DNA of 64,000 nt from Burkholderiaceae bacterium (lineage in GTDB: Bacteria; Pseudomonadota; Gammaproteobacteria; Burkholderiales; Burkholderiaceae_E): contig JAMLIS010000001.1 in the NCBI GenBank assembly GCA_023954015.1, forward strand, positions 248,001-312,000. The letters run 5' to 3'. Numbering within the stretch: position 1 is the stretch's first letter; every line of letters starts with the position of its first letter. Both the position numbers and the translations under genes were made by a program. The notes under the pieces were generated by a model that saw only the letters and a list, made by a program, of their open reading frames with translations, was not told the origin of the DNA and ran no database searches. This document shows, in pieces, positions 27,482-37,733 of this stretch.

Positions 27482-27493
27482 GCCCGGTCCCGT

Positions 27494-27856
27494 TCACGCT
27501 CCCTGCGCGACGGGCAGCGATGCACCGCCGTGACGGGCGGGCGCGCGCGACCACTCGTTGTCGCGCTCGACCAGCCGCGCCAGCAGCCGCACGAAAGTGT
27601 CGGCCTCGCCGGCGTCGAGCGGTGCCACGATACGACGTTGCGCGCTCGACCGCTGCGTCGACGTCGGCGAGCAAACGGTGCCCCGCGGAGCGGATGCGCA
27701 GCCGCTGGACGCGCCGGTCGTCGGCGCTCGGAACGCGATCGACGAGCCCCTCGTCACGGCGATCGGTTGCGCGCCCCGGATCAGCTGCCCCGACGCCAGC
27801 GACCGGTGGTCGACGGCTACCGTGCGCGGCATTCGCTCGCGGGATTCGTCGCTCAC
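27494..27856 (-). pseudogene. MarR-family regulator, internally deleted and frameshifted
   Basis: The C-terminal half of a MarR protein can be read: DEGLVDRVPSADDRRVQRLRI (the wing), then RSAGHRLLADVDAAVERA in one frame. RRIVAPLDAGEADTFVRLLARL continues in the next frame after a one-base shift near 27655. A GTG start at 27856 gives a plausible N terminus (SDESRERMPRTVAVDHRSL) in yet another frame, but the helix-turn-helix core is missing. So an internal deletion plus a frameshift has destroyed the gene. By position it was probably the regulator of the gentisate operon. Confidence 0.7.
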
Positions 27857-27860
27857 CTGC

Positions 27861-27872
27861 TCAGTGTACTGA
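27861..27872. promoter_or_regulatory. Dyad upstream of the marR relic
   Basis: TCAGT-GT-ACTGA is a 12-base inverted repeat just upstream of the relic's start codon, followed by a further CTGATTG. MarR proteins often bind dyads like this in their own promoters. With the regulator gene broken, it may be an orphan site. Confidence 0.35.
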
Positions 27873-27899
27873 CTGATTGCACCTGCGGCGTAGCGCGGG

Positions 27900-28320
27900 C
27901 GATCCGCGCTGCCGTCACTTGCCGCAGCGCTGCGAAATGCTGCGTTCCCGCGCGTGGGAGCGCGTGTCCGACAGAAATCGCGGTGTTTTGCAGCAAAAGT
28001 GAAGCGTAGCGTCTCGGCCAGGCAGGCCGGGTCGGCGCTCGGGTCGGCACGGTGCGACGGGCCGTGCGACGGGCCGTGCGACGGGCAGGACGACGGGCAG
28101 GACGACGGGCGGGACGACGGGCGGGACGACGGGCGGGACGACGGGCAGGACGACGGGCGGCGCGATCACCGAGGCGAGAAGCCCCGGCGGATCGAAGCAT
28201 GCACCGATGAGCTGCTTGGGTCGGCGCCCGAGTCGGCCGGCGGGCATGGCCAACCTGCCTGCTGCTCGAGGAGGACGATCGGCGCTGCCATCGCCCTGAA
28301 ACGCTGCGAAATGCTGCGTT
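27900..28320. repeat. 45-bp imperfect direct repeats bounding a 375-bp segment
   Basis: A 19-base sequence CGCTGCGAAATGCTGCGTT occurs at 27928-27946 and 28302-28320. Similarity continues for about 45 bases (including CGCTGCC...GCGATC). The second copy lies exactly where istA homology stops, so the repeat marks a junction. The enclosed segment contains a 12-bp minisatellite and no recognisable gene. Confidence 0.65.
28059..28165. repeat. 12-bp tandem repeat
   Basis: About nine copies of GACGGGCAGGAC/GACGGGCGGGAC/GTGCGACGGGCC variants. On the minus strand they read as PVVLPVV-type repeats fused in frame to the truncated istA, but nothing suggests that extension is a real protein. Confidence 0.85.
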
Positions 28321-28828
28321 GCCCCGGTGGCCACGCCGATGCGCCGGCCCCATTCGACGAGACGCTGCGGTGTCCACTGCAGATGCGCGCGGTGCGCCGC
28401 CGGCATGTGCGCCTCGACCGTCGTGTAGCCGCCGCGCCGATGCGAGCGGGCGTGGCTGACGATGCGACTGCCGCGCAGCAACAACTCGATCGCCCACTGC
28501 GTGATGCGCGCCTCGAGCGTCTGGCCCACCAGCGCGTGCGGCACGCTGTAGCGGTGGGCGTCGATCTCGACGTGGTAGTCGATGTGTACCTTCACCGTCT
28601 TGAAGCGGGCGAGTTCGTAGCGACTCGCCGGCAGCGGCATCAGCACCGGGCGGTCGAGCTCGGCGAACACGCTCGCGCGTGAGCCGGGCAGCTTCTGGAA
28701 CGGGCGATCGTTCAACGAAGGCAGCAATGCGCCGATCGCCGCGTCGACCTGCGCGACGGTCTCGAAGCGCTCGTGGCGAAGCCGCGCGAGGATCCAGCGG
28801 GTGACCACCTGAACCGCGCTCTCGGCGG
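28321..28828 (-). pseudogene. istA: IS21-family transposase istA, internal fragment
   Basis: The fragment reads VVTRWILARLRHERFETVAQVDAAIGALLPSLNDRPFQKLPGSR and continues through VKVHIDYHVEIDAHRYSVPHALVGQ to WGRRIGVATG. This is the conserved C-terminal half of IstA. Its 5' part is cut by the left end of the IS66 element at 28829, and its 3' end is lost at the 45-bp repeat. No istB remains. The element is dead. Confidence 0.8.
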
Positions 28829-28944
28829 GTAACTGTCCGAGATTCCCCGTCGCGCTGGCCGGCGCTTTCCCGGCATACAGTTCGCGGATGCGGACTTCGG
28901 GTCTCTACATCACGACAGACAGCCGTGCCACAAGCTGCAATGCG

Positions 28945-29352
28945 CTACGACGAGGGCAGCCGCGCATCGCAGCGCAGGTTCCATTCCCCCGCCGCCGTTT
29001 CGCGCAGTACCCAGTGCCCGACGGCGCGAGGGTCGTTCACGAAGCGCGACTCCTGCCGGCGCGCACTGAGCATCTCGAATGCCTCGAGCGCGTCGACCGG
29101 CAAGGCGCCTTCGGCGACTGCGTTGCGAAGCGTGTCTGCGAGATCGACAAGGTGTTGCGGCTGGTCCCAGAAGCGTTCGAAGACGTGCGCGTTCCAGATC
29201 AGGACGATCAACTGGAAGGTCTTCTCGCACAGCTCCCGGGAAGGTGCCGGCGGCAACTGTTCGATCAACGGCTGTCCGAACTCGACGATCGTGCCCGAGA
29301 TCTTCGTGCCGGCCCAGGACTTCGGCGCGCCTTTGCGCCGCGCGCGCACCAT
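28945..29352 (-). CDS. Hypothetical accessory protein of the IS66 element
   Basis: A 135-residue protein directly after tnpC inside the element (a 6-bp gap, same direction). It contains TFQLIVLIWNAHVFERFWDQPQHLVDL and a C-terminal RFVNDPRAVGHWVLRETAAGEWNLRC segment and has no family I can name. Small unknown genes after tnpC occur in some IS66 elements, so a role in transposition is possible but unproven. Confidence 0.65.
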   Translation of the reverse strand: MVRARRKGAPKSWAGTKISGTIVEFGQPLIEQLPPAPSRELCEKTFQLIVLIWNAHVFERFWDQPQHLVDLADTLRNAVAEGALPVDALEAFEMLSARRQESRFVNDPRAVGHWVLRETAAGEWNLRCDARLPSS

Positions 29353-29358
29353 CGGTGT

Positions 29359-30948
29359 TTACGCCGGCTGCGATGCAGGCAGCGGCGTCCAGTTGAATGG
29401 CAGCAACTCGGCGAGCCGGTCGATGCGATGCCCGCCGATGCGTGCCAGCACGTCGCGCAGGTATGCGTAGGGGTCGATGCCGTTGAGCTTGCAGCTCTCG
29501 ATCAGGCTCAGGGCCGTGGCGGCCGCCTCGCCCCCACGCCTGGAGCCGGCAAAAAGCCATGCCTTGCGTCCAACCGCGACCGGGCGCATGCAACGCTCGA
29601 CGAGGTTCGAATCGGCCTCGAGTATCCCGACGCGGGTGAAGCGGCGCAGCGCCCGCCAGTTCGAGAGCACGTAGCGCACGGCGATCGCCATCGGTCCCTT
29701 GGGCAGCAGATCGCGTTCGATGCCGATGAGCCACTGGCGGAATCGATCCAGCAGCGGCCGAGTTCGTTGTTGGCGCTCGCGTTGTCGCTCCTCGGGCGTT
29801 CGCCCCCGAATCTCGCGCTCGACGCGGTAGATCTGCCGGATCCAGGCCAATGCGTCATGTGCCAGGCCCGGCGTTGTGTCCTTGCGTGCGATATCGAAGA
29901 AGCCTCGCCGCGCGTGAGCCCAGCACGCGACGTGATAGACGCGCTTGCCGCGGAACAACCCGTGGTAGCCCGCGTAGTCGTCGGCCTGCAGATAGCCGCG
30001 AAAGCGTGCGAGGAAGCGCTGCGGATGCTCGCCGCGCCGATCCTCGGTGAACTCGTAGAGCACGGCCTTCGGGTAATCGACCCAGGCCTTCGATTCGTCG
30101 CGTTGCCAGCCCGCGGCGACGTAGCCCCACAGGCGTGCCGTTACGCTGCGGCCCCGGACCTCCTCGGTACGCAGCTTCAGCGTCGTGTCGTCGCTGAACA
30201 CGACCGGCGCCCCGAGGATGTGCCGGTGCAGCGGCTCGCGAAGTCGCCCGAGCAACTCGCAGGCGGCCAACACCCAGTCGCACAGCGTCTTGCGCGAGAG
30301 CATGGCGCCGTGCCGATTGAAGATGCGTTCCTGCCGCGCCAGCGGCAGTCCGTCGCCGTACTTGGAGACCAGAACGTGCGCGAGCAGCCCCGGGCCGGCG
30401 TTGGACCGCGGCAGAGGCGAGGGATGAGCCGTGGCCGTGCGAACGGTGCTCGTACCTTCGGAGTCCTCACATCGGTACTTCAGCCGGGCGTGCTCGAGGA
30501 CGACCAGGCGCGCGGGCGTGAACTCCAGCGTCTGGCTGGTCTCCTCGCCGATGGGCTGCACGCAGGCAAACTGTGCGCGCTCGGCTTCAGACAGTTCGTA
30601 CTCGATGCGAACGCGCGGGAGGTCAGCCGGCAGCGCGGGCCGGCCACCGCCGCGATGACGACGCTCGTAGGTGATGGTTAGGTTGTTCTGCGGCGGAAGC
30701 GGCAGCGCGACCTTCTGATCGAACAGATCGGCCTGGCCCGCGATGCGTTCGGAACGTATGCCGAACACCGTGCGACGCAGCGTCACCAGTTGCAGCTCGA
30801 GCCGTTCGATCGCGCTGCGTGCATCGAGTGCCGCGACCTGCGCACGCTGTACCGTCTCGATCAGCAGGTCCTTGAGCGCCTCGACATCATCGGGCAACGA
30901 GGAGCGATCGGGCAGCGCGAGAAGCATGCTCGAATCGTATCGCAGCAA
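29359..30948 (-). CDS. tnpC: IS66-family transposase TnpC
   Basis: A 529-residue DDE transposase. It has an N-terminal leucine-zipper-like helix (IERLELQLVTLRRTVFG), a GGGRPALPADLPR linker, a CxC-containing zinc region (KYRCED), the first catalytic Asp near VFSDDTTLKL, QADDYAGYHGLF, HVACWAHARRGF, and the C-terminal SNLVERCMRPVAVGRKAWLFAGS...NGIDPYAYLRDVL. No frameshift is visible, so the enzyme may be active. Confidence 0.9.
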   Translation of the reverse strand: MLRYDSSMLLALPDRSSLPDDVEALKDLLIETVQRAQVAALDARSAIERLELQLVTLRRTVFGIRSERIAGQADLFDQKVALPLPPQNNLTITYERRHRGGGRPALPADLPRVRIEYELSEAERAQFACVQPIGEETSQTLEFTPARLVVLEHARLKYRCEDSEGTSTVRTATAHPSPLPRSNAGPGLLAHVLVSKYGDGLPLARQERIFNRHGAMLSRKTLCDWVLAACELLGRLREPLHRHILGAPVVFSDDTTLKLRTEEVRGRSVTARLWGYVAAGWQRDESKAWVDYPKAVLYEFTEDRRGEHPQRFLARFRGYLQADDYAGYHGLFRGKRVYHVACWAHARRGFFDIARKDTTPGLAHDALAWIRQIYRVEREIRGRTPEERQRERQQRTRPLLDRFRQWLIGIERDLLPKGPMAIAVRYVLSNWRALRRFTRVGILEADSNLVERCMRPVAVGRKAWLFAGSRRGGEAAATALSLIESCKLNGIDPYAYLRDVLARIGGHRIDRLAELLPFNWTPLPASQPA

Positions 30949-31019
30949 CTATGCGGTGCGAAGCTCTTTGCCGCATCACGTTGCAATACGATGACGATCG
31001 CCGACCTACGAGTGCTGCG

Positions 31020-31367
31020 TCATGCGACAAGGCGCGCCTTCACCTCCGCAAGTGTGCGTGCACGGTGCGTATCGATGCCTTCGAGCCACGCGCTCAACTC
31101 GCCCATCGCGATGCCGCGACGGGCGATCGCGTGTGGATCGGGAAGACGCCCGCGTTCGATACGCTTGTACAGGCACCAGAACCCGGTGCGATCCCACAGC
31201 AGGCACTTGACGCGGTCGCGCCGCCGGCCGATGAACACGAACACCTGACCCGAGAACGGGTCCTGTCCGAGCATCGGACGCACGAGTGCTGCGAGGCCGT
31301 CGATCGACTTGCGCATGTCGATGGGTTCTGCGCACACGTAGGCACGAATCGCAGACGACAGGATCAT
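31020..31367 (-). CDS. tnpB: IS66 accessory protein TnpB
   Basis: A 115-residue Orf2-type protein with the family signature AYVCAEPIDMRKSIDGLAALV, FVFIGRRRDRVKCLLWDRTGFWCLYKRIERG and a C-terminal LSAWLEGID. It is required for IS66 transposition, though its action is not understood. It starts with ATGA overlap on tnpA. Confidence 0.9.
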   Translation of the reverse strand: MILSSAIRAYVCAEPIDMRKSIDGLAALVRPMLGQDPFSGQVFVFIGRRRDRVKCLLWDRTGFWCLYKRIERGRLPDPHAIARRGIAMGELSAWLEGIDTHRARTLAEVKARLVA

Positions 31368-31855
31368 CGCGGACCGACGAGCTCGACCATCACGACCTGC
31401 ATTACGCGCTCGGCCGTCTCGCCGAACAGGCGAACGCGCGCGCCGCTTCGCGTGAGCACCTCGATTCGCGGGCGGACATCATGTGCATCACCGCCGGTAT
31501 CGCTGTGCGGGGGAACGATCGGCACCGACAGAAAGCCTGCCGGGCTCGCTGAGGCCTTCGCCTCAAGCGGTTGCTTCTGCATGCGTCCGTTGCCTCGTCC
31601 CTGCAGCTGTGCGCTCCAGCGCCGCAGCGTCGAACGGGCCAGGCCATGCTGCTCGCAGTACTGCGAGATCGACAGGCCGCTTGCTGCACGTCGGCGTTCG
31701 TGCTCGTCCCAGAACGAGCGCGGCTGCCACACCGTCTCCTTGCCTGTTCGCCAATCGATCCGCCTTCGCGACGGCATCTCCACCGGCGTCGACTCGACGA
31801 TCTCGGCTGCGTCCTCCATCGGAGCAACTCCTTGCTTGACTCGTGATGCGTGCAA
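31364..31855 (-). CDS. tnpA: IS66 accessory protein TnpA
   Basis: A 163-residue Orf1-type protein with a helix-turn-helix near the middle (GLSISQYCEQHGLARSTLRRWSAQL) that probably binds the IS ends. Its C terminus PRIEVLTRSGARVRLFG...VMQVVMVELV is typical. The start at 31855 gives MHASRVKQGV, and a second ATG at 31819 is possible. First gene of the element. Confidence 0.85.
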   Translation of the reverse strand: MHASRVKQGVAPMEDAAEIVESTPVEMPSRRRIDWRTGKETVWQPRSFWDEHERRRAASGLSISQYCEQHGLARSTLRRWSAQLQGRGNGRMQKQPLEAKASASPAGFLSVPIVPPHSDTGGDAHDVRPRIEVLTRSGARVRLFGETAERVMQVVMVELVGPR

Positions 31856-31907
31856 GGATCGTCTACTTCGCGGCGATGCGATAGAACGGGGACGCGCGGA
31901 CAGTTAC

Positions 31908-32266
31908 CAGGCATCGACCATGGTTGGTTGGCCGGTACGCCGCGCTCGAACACACCAGCGCCCATTCGGCACGGTGGGGCGTCGATGCGCGCGGCCCACG
32001 CGCAATGGCGCGCCGCCTTGAACCGCAGCGCGCTCGCTGGGCCGACGCTGCGGCTTGAGCCGGGTGATGCCAGCCTCGCGCAACGCTTTGCGCACCGTCG
32101 CCGAGCACACCGTCACGCCGGTGCGTCGCTGCAGCGCCCGCGTCACTTCGTCCAGCGACGCTTGCGGCTGCTCTTGTGTGATGGCCCGCAGGGCCTTGAT
32201 GTGCTGCGTGTTGAGCGTCGCCTTGCGTCCAGGCTTGCCGCGCACGGTGCCTTCGTTGGCCATCAT
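31908..32266 (-). pseudogene. IS5-family transposase, 5' fragment
   Basis: The protein starts normally (MMANEGTVRGKPGRKATLN) and contains the N-terminal helix-turn-helix SLDEVTRALQRRTGVTVCSATVRKALREAGI of the DUF4096/IS5 type. It then breaks up into frames: AEWALV, VFERGVPA and MVDAW, in three phases, echo the expected LTDAEWALV...DACCY region. The IS66 right end cuts it at 31907. The catalytic part is gone. Confidence 0.7.
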
Positions 32267-32326
32267 TCGCCTTGCTCTGATTTCACCGAGCAGAGCTTAG
32301 CGCTGAATGATGATTTTGGCTACACC

Positions 32327-32496
32327 CTCTGAGAACGTGTGAACCAATCGTCCATGCCCGTCTCGCGCGCCAGGAAGCGCCCGCTCTTCGTTGCAAATGC
32401 TCGCCATATCTACCGATATGGCTGCGCTTTGCGCCTCGATCGGACGCTTCCTGGCGCGCTTTCCGGTCACGGCCGATTGGTTCGCACGTTCTGAGG
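32327..32496. repeat. 170-bp imperfect palindrome (REPIN- or MITE-like)
   Basis: The left arm begins CTCTGAGAACGTGTGAACCAATCG and contains GCGCGCCAGGAAGCG. The right arm carries CGCTTCCTGGCGCGC and ends CGATTGGTTCGCACGTTCTGAG. The centre has a further perfect stem, GCCATAT-6 nt-ATATGGC (32402-32421). The whole can fold into one long hairpin. The 19-base end sequence recurs alone at 46868. This is the form of a pair of inverted REP sequences or a small non-autonomous element lying beside clpB. Confidence 0.75.
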
Positions 32497-32529
32497 TGGC
32501 CGCGCGACGGCCAGGGCCGGGTCCGCTCC

Positions 32530-35145
<2,616 letters not shown>

Positions 35146-35200
35146 GGGGTTCCTCGGGAAACGGAATTGCGCGGCGGCGCTTGCGCCGTCGGGTTGTCGG

Positions 35201-35231
35201 TGATGTGAGGGGGCGGGACCGGGATTTCAAG
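35201..35231 (-). promoter_or_regulatory. Heat-shock (sigma32-type) promoter of clpB
   Basis: Read on the minus strand, CTTGAAA (-35) is followed 11-13 bases later by CCCCCTCACAT (-10-like), ending about 55 bases before the clpB ATG. This is close to the RpoH consensus CTTGAAA...CCCCAT, and clpB is a classic RpoH target. Confidence 0.6.
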
Positions 35232-35334
35232 CGGGCTGCGGCGCGGCGACGGGCTCGCACGGCGAGGCCGGGCGGCAGGGTCGTCGCGACGGATGCAAGG
35301 CAGGGAGCCCGGCGGCCGGGGGTACCATCGCCGG

Positions 35335-36480
35335 ATGCCCGATCTCGTCATGCCCGATCTCTTTTCCCCGCTGTCGCTTCGCTCGCTCGCGCTGCCCAAC
35401 CGCATCGTCGTCTCGCCGATGTGCCAGTACTCGTCGGTGGAGGGCTGCGCGCAGCCGTGGCACATGGTCCATCTCGGTCATCTTGCGCTCGGCGGCCCTG
35501 GCCTGCTACTGATCGAGGCGACGGCGGTCGAGCCGGCCGGGCGCATCACGCACGGCGATCTCGGCCTGTACGACGACGCCACCGAAGAGGCGCTAGCGCG
35601 CACGCTCGCAGCGGTGCGCGCCGTTGCGCCGACGGCGATCGGCATCCAGCTCGCACACGCCGGCCGCAAGGCGTCGAGCGCGCGCCCGTGGGAAGGCGGC
35701 AAGCTGATCGACGTCGACGCGGGCGGCTGGCAGCGGGTGGCGCCCAGCGCGGCGCCCCACTCGGACGACGAGCCCGCGCCGCACGCGCTGTCGCGCGACG
35801 AACTCGACGCGCTGAAGCAGCGCTTCGTCGCCGCGGTGCGCCGCGCCGATCGCCTCGGCCTCGATGCGATCGAGGTGCACGCGGCGCACGGCTACCTGCT
35901 GCACCAGTTCCTCTGGCCGCTGTCGAACCTGCGCGAGGACGAATACGGCGGATCGCCCGAGAACCGGATGCGCTGGCCACTCGAGGTGATCGCGGCGATG
36001 CGTGCGGCGTGGCCGGCGCACAAGCCGCTCGGCGTGCGCATTTCGGCCACCGACTGGCGCGACGACCTGCCCGCCGGGCAGCGCTTCGACGTGCCGGACG
36101 CGATCGTCGTGGCACGCGCCTGCGTCGCGCTCGGAGTCGACTGGATCGACGCATCCAGCGGCGGGATCTCGCCGCTGCAGCGCGTGCGCGCCGGAGCCGG
36201 CTACCAGGTGCCCTTCGCCGAGGCGATCCGGCGCGAAGCGCCGGGCCTGCACGTGATCGCCGTCGGCGAGATCACCGATCCACGGCAGGCCCAGGAAATC
36301 GTCGCTTCGGGCAAGGCCGACATGGTGGCGCTCGGACGCGCGATGCTCTACGAGCCTCGCTGGCCGTGGCACGCCGCAGCCGCGCTGGGTGCGACGGTGG
36401 CCGCGCCCAGGCAGTACTGGCGCAGCGAGCCGGGAGAGCACAAGGGGCTGTTCAGCGGCCGCTCGCACGGGCAGCGCTGA
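35335..36480 (+). CDS. NADH:flavin oxidoreductase / ene-reductase (YqjM-like OYE)
   Basis: A 381-residue FMN-dependent old-yellow-enzyme homologue that reduces activated C=C bonds. Landmarks are VVSPMCQYSSVEG (the Cys of the YqjM subgroup), GIQLAHAGRKAS, the catalytic His pair in EVHAAHGYLLHQFL, and FMN-phosphate binding near ALGRAMLYEPRWPW. I chose ATG 35335, with ATG 35350 as an alternative. It is two bases from the following HAD gene and divergent from clpB. Confidence 0.9.
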   Translation: MPDLVMPDLFSPLSLRSLALPNRIVVSPMCQYSSVEGCAQPWHMVHLGHLALGGPGLLLIEATAVEPAGRITHGDLGLYDDATEEALARTLAAVRAVAPTAIGIQLAHAGRKASSARPWEGGKLIDVDAGGWQRVAPSAAPHSDDEPAPHALSRDELDALKQRFVAAVRRADRLGLDAIEVHAAHGYLLHQFLWPLSNLREDEYGGSPENRMRWPLEVIAAMRAAWPAHKPLGVRISATDWRDDLPAGQRFDVPDAIVVARACVALGVDWIDASSGGISPLQRVRAGAGYQVPFAEAIRREAPGLHVIAVGEITDPRQAQEIVASGKADMVALGRAMLYEPRWPWHAAAALGATVAAPRQYWRSEPGEHKGLFSGRSHGQR

Positions 36481-36482
36481 CG

Positions 36483-37154
36483 ATGAGCGGTTTCCGCGCG
36501 GTCGTCCTCGACATGGACGGACTGATGCTCGATACCGAACGCATCGCCGTCGAATGCTGGCTCGAGTCGGCGCGGGTGTCGGGATGGGAGATCTCGCGCG
36601 AGACCTTGCTCGCGATGATCGGGCTCGACCATCGGGCGTCGCGCCAGAAGCTGCTCGACGCGGGCGGCAGCAGCTTTCCGCTGGACGAAGTGTCGAAGCG
36701 CGGGCGCGGGCGCTATCTCGAACGGCTGCGCGGCGAAGGCGTCGGGTTGAAGCCGGGCATCGTCGAGCTGCTCGACTGGCTCGATGCACGTGGCGTGCCG
36801 AAGGCGGTAGCCACTTCGACGATGGGCGAGCTCGCGATGGAGAAGCTGGAACTCGCGGGCCTGCGCGGGCGCTTCGAGACGATCGTCTGCGGGGACCAGG
36901 TGCCGAAGACGAAGCCGGCGCCGGACGTGTATCTCGCGGCGGTCGGGCAGCTTGGACTGGCGCCGGGCGCCTGCATCGCGCTCGAGGATTCGGACATCGG
37001 GCTGCGCGCGGCGCACGGGGCAGGACTGGCCTGCATCGTGGTGCCGGACCTGCAGCCGCCGCGGGACGAATACGCCGGGCTGGCGCACCGCGTGGTGGCG
37101 AGCCTGGCGGAGGCGCGGGCGGTGATCGAGGAGCTGCTGCAAAGCGGGCGGTAG
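36483..37154 (+). CDS. HAD-superfamily phosphatase (beta-phosphoglucomutase-like)
   Basis: A 223-residue HAD subfamily IA hydrolase with motif I VVLDMDGLMLDTE, motif II ATSTM, the Lys in PKTKPAPD, and motif III IALEDSDIGLRAA. Its four-helix cap fits the group that dephosphorylates small sugar phosphates or other metabolites. It starts at ATG 36483, two bases after the ene-reductase stop, so the two are co-transcribed. Confidence 0.88.
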   Translation: MSGFRAVVLDMDGLMLDTERIAVECWLESARVSGWEISRETLLAMIGLDHRASRQKLLDAGGSSFPLDEVSKRGRGRYLERLRGEGVGLKPGIVELLDWLDARGVPKAVATSTMGELAMEKLELAGLRGRFETIVCGDQVPKTKPAPDVYLAAVGQLGLAPGACIALEDSDIGLRAAHGAGLACIVVPDLQPPRDEYAGLAHRVVASLAEARAVIEELLQSGR

Positions 37155-37189
37155 AACCGGACGGCGTTTCGCAGCGTCCGACGAGATCC

Positions 37190-37621
37190 CTACCCCGTCG
37201 CGATGACCAGCGCGCCCGCCACCACCAGCGCGCCTCCCAGCGCCAGCCGCCAGCTCATCGGCTCGCCGAGCACGACGACGCCCAGCACGATCGCGAACGC
37301 GACGCTCAGCTTGTCGATCGGCGCGACGAGCGACGCCGGCGCGAGCTGCAGCGCGCGGTAGTAGCACAGCCACGACAGGCCGGTTGCCACTCCCGAGAGC
37401 AGCAGGAACACCAGCGGTCGTCGCGCGACCTCCGCGGGCATCTGCCATTCGCCGCGCAGCGAGACGATCGCGGCGGTGACGAAGAAGACGACGACGGTGC
37501 GGATCAGCGTCGCGAGGTTCGAGTTCAGGCCCTCGACGCCGAGCTTGCCGAGGATCGCGGTGAGCCCCGCGAAGAAGGCCGAGCCGAGCGAGAAGAGCAG
37601 CCAAGGAGCGAGCGGTTTCAT
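37190..37621 (-). CDS. EamA/DMT-family small transporter
   Basis: A 143-residue protein with about five membrane helices forming a single EamA repeat, from LFSLGSAFFAGLTAILGKLGVEG to RLALGGALVVAGALVIATG. Half-size members must dimerise. The substrate is unknown. It is convergent with the HAD gene and lies downstream of a full-length DMT gene with a tandem repeat in between. Confidence 0.85.
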   Translation of the reverse strand: MKPLAPWLLFSLGSAFFAGLTAILGKLGVEGLNSNLATLIRTVVVFFVTAAIVSLRGEWQMPAEVARRPLVFLLLSGVATGLSWLCYYRALQLAPASLVAPIDKLSVAFAIVLGVVVLGEPMSWRLALGGALVVAGALVIATG

Positions 37622-37646
37622 CGCAACACCTTTCGGCCAGCGCCAT

Positions 37647-37731
37647 GTTCAGTTCTGCACCGCGTTCAGTTCCGCACCGCGTCCAGCTCGGCGCCGCGTC
37701 CAGCTCGGCGCCGCGTCCGTCCCGGCGCCGG
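37647..37731. repeat. 17-bp tandem repeat between two DMT genes
   Basis: Five units of 17 bases (GTTCAGTTCTGCACCGC to GTCCAGCTCGGCGCCGC) run exactly end to end between two transporter genes. The unit is not a multiple of three, in contrast with the repeats found inside genes. Confidence 0.9.
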
Positions 37732-37733
37732 TC

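Larger units (their letters stand above)
28829..31907 (-). mobile_element. Complete IS66-family insertion sequence
   Basis: A 3079-bp element with tnpA, tnpB, tnpC and a fourth small gene in order. Terminal inverted repeats start GTAACTGTCCG at both ends (28829 inward; reverse complement ending at 31907), followed by CCCCGT. GTAA tips are usual for IS66. The 8 bases outside each end differ (CTCGGCGG against CAGGCATC), so the expected 8-bp target duplication is absent. The two flanks are fragments of different IS elements. This points to a deletion or recombination after insertion. Confidence 0.85.

Noticed and set aside
28821..31915. 8-bp target duplication of the IS66 element
   Set aside because: The flanking octamers CTCGGCGG and CAGGCATC do not match.
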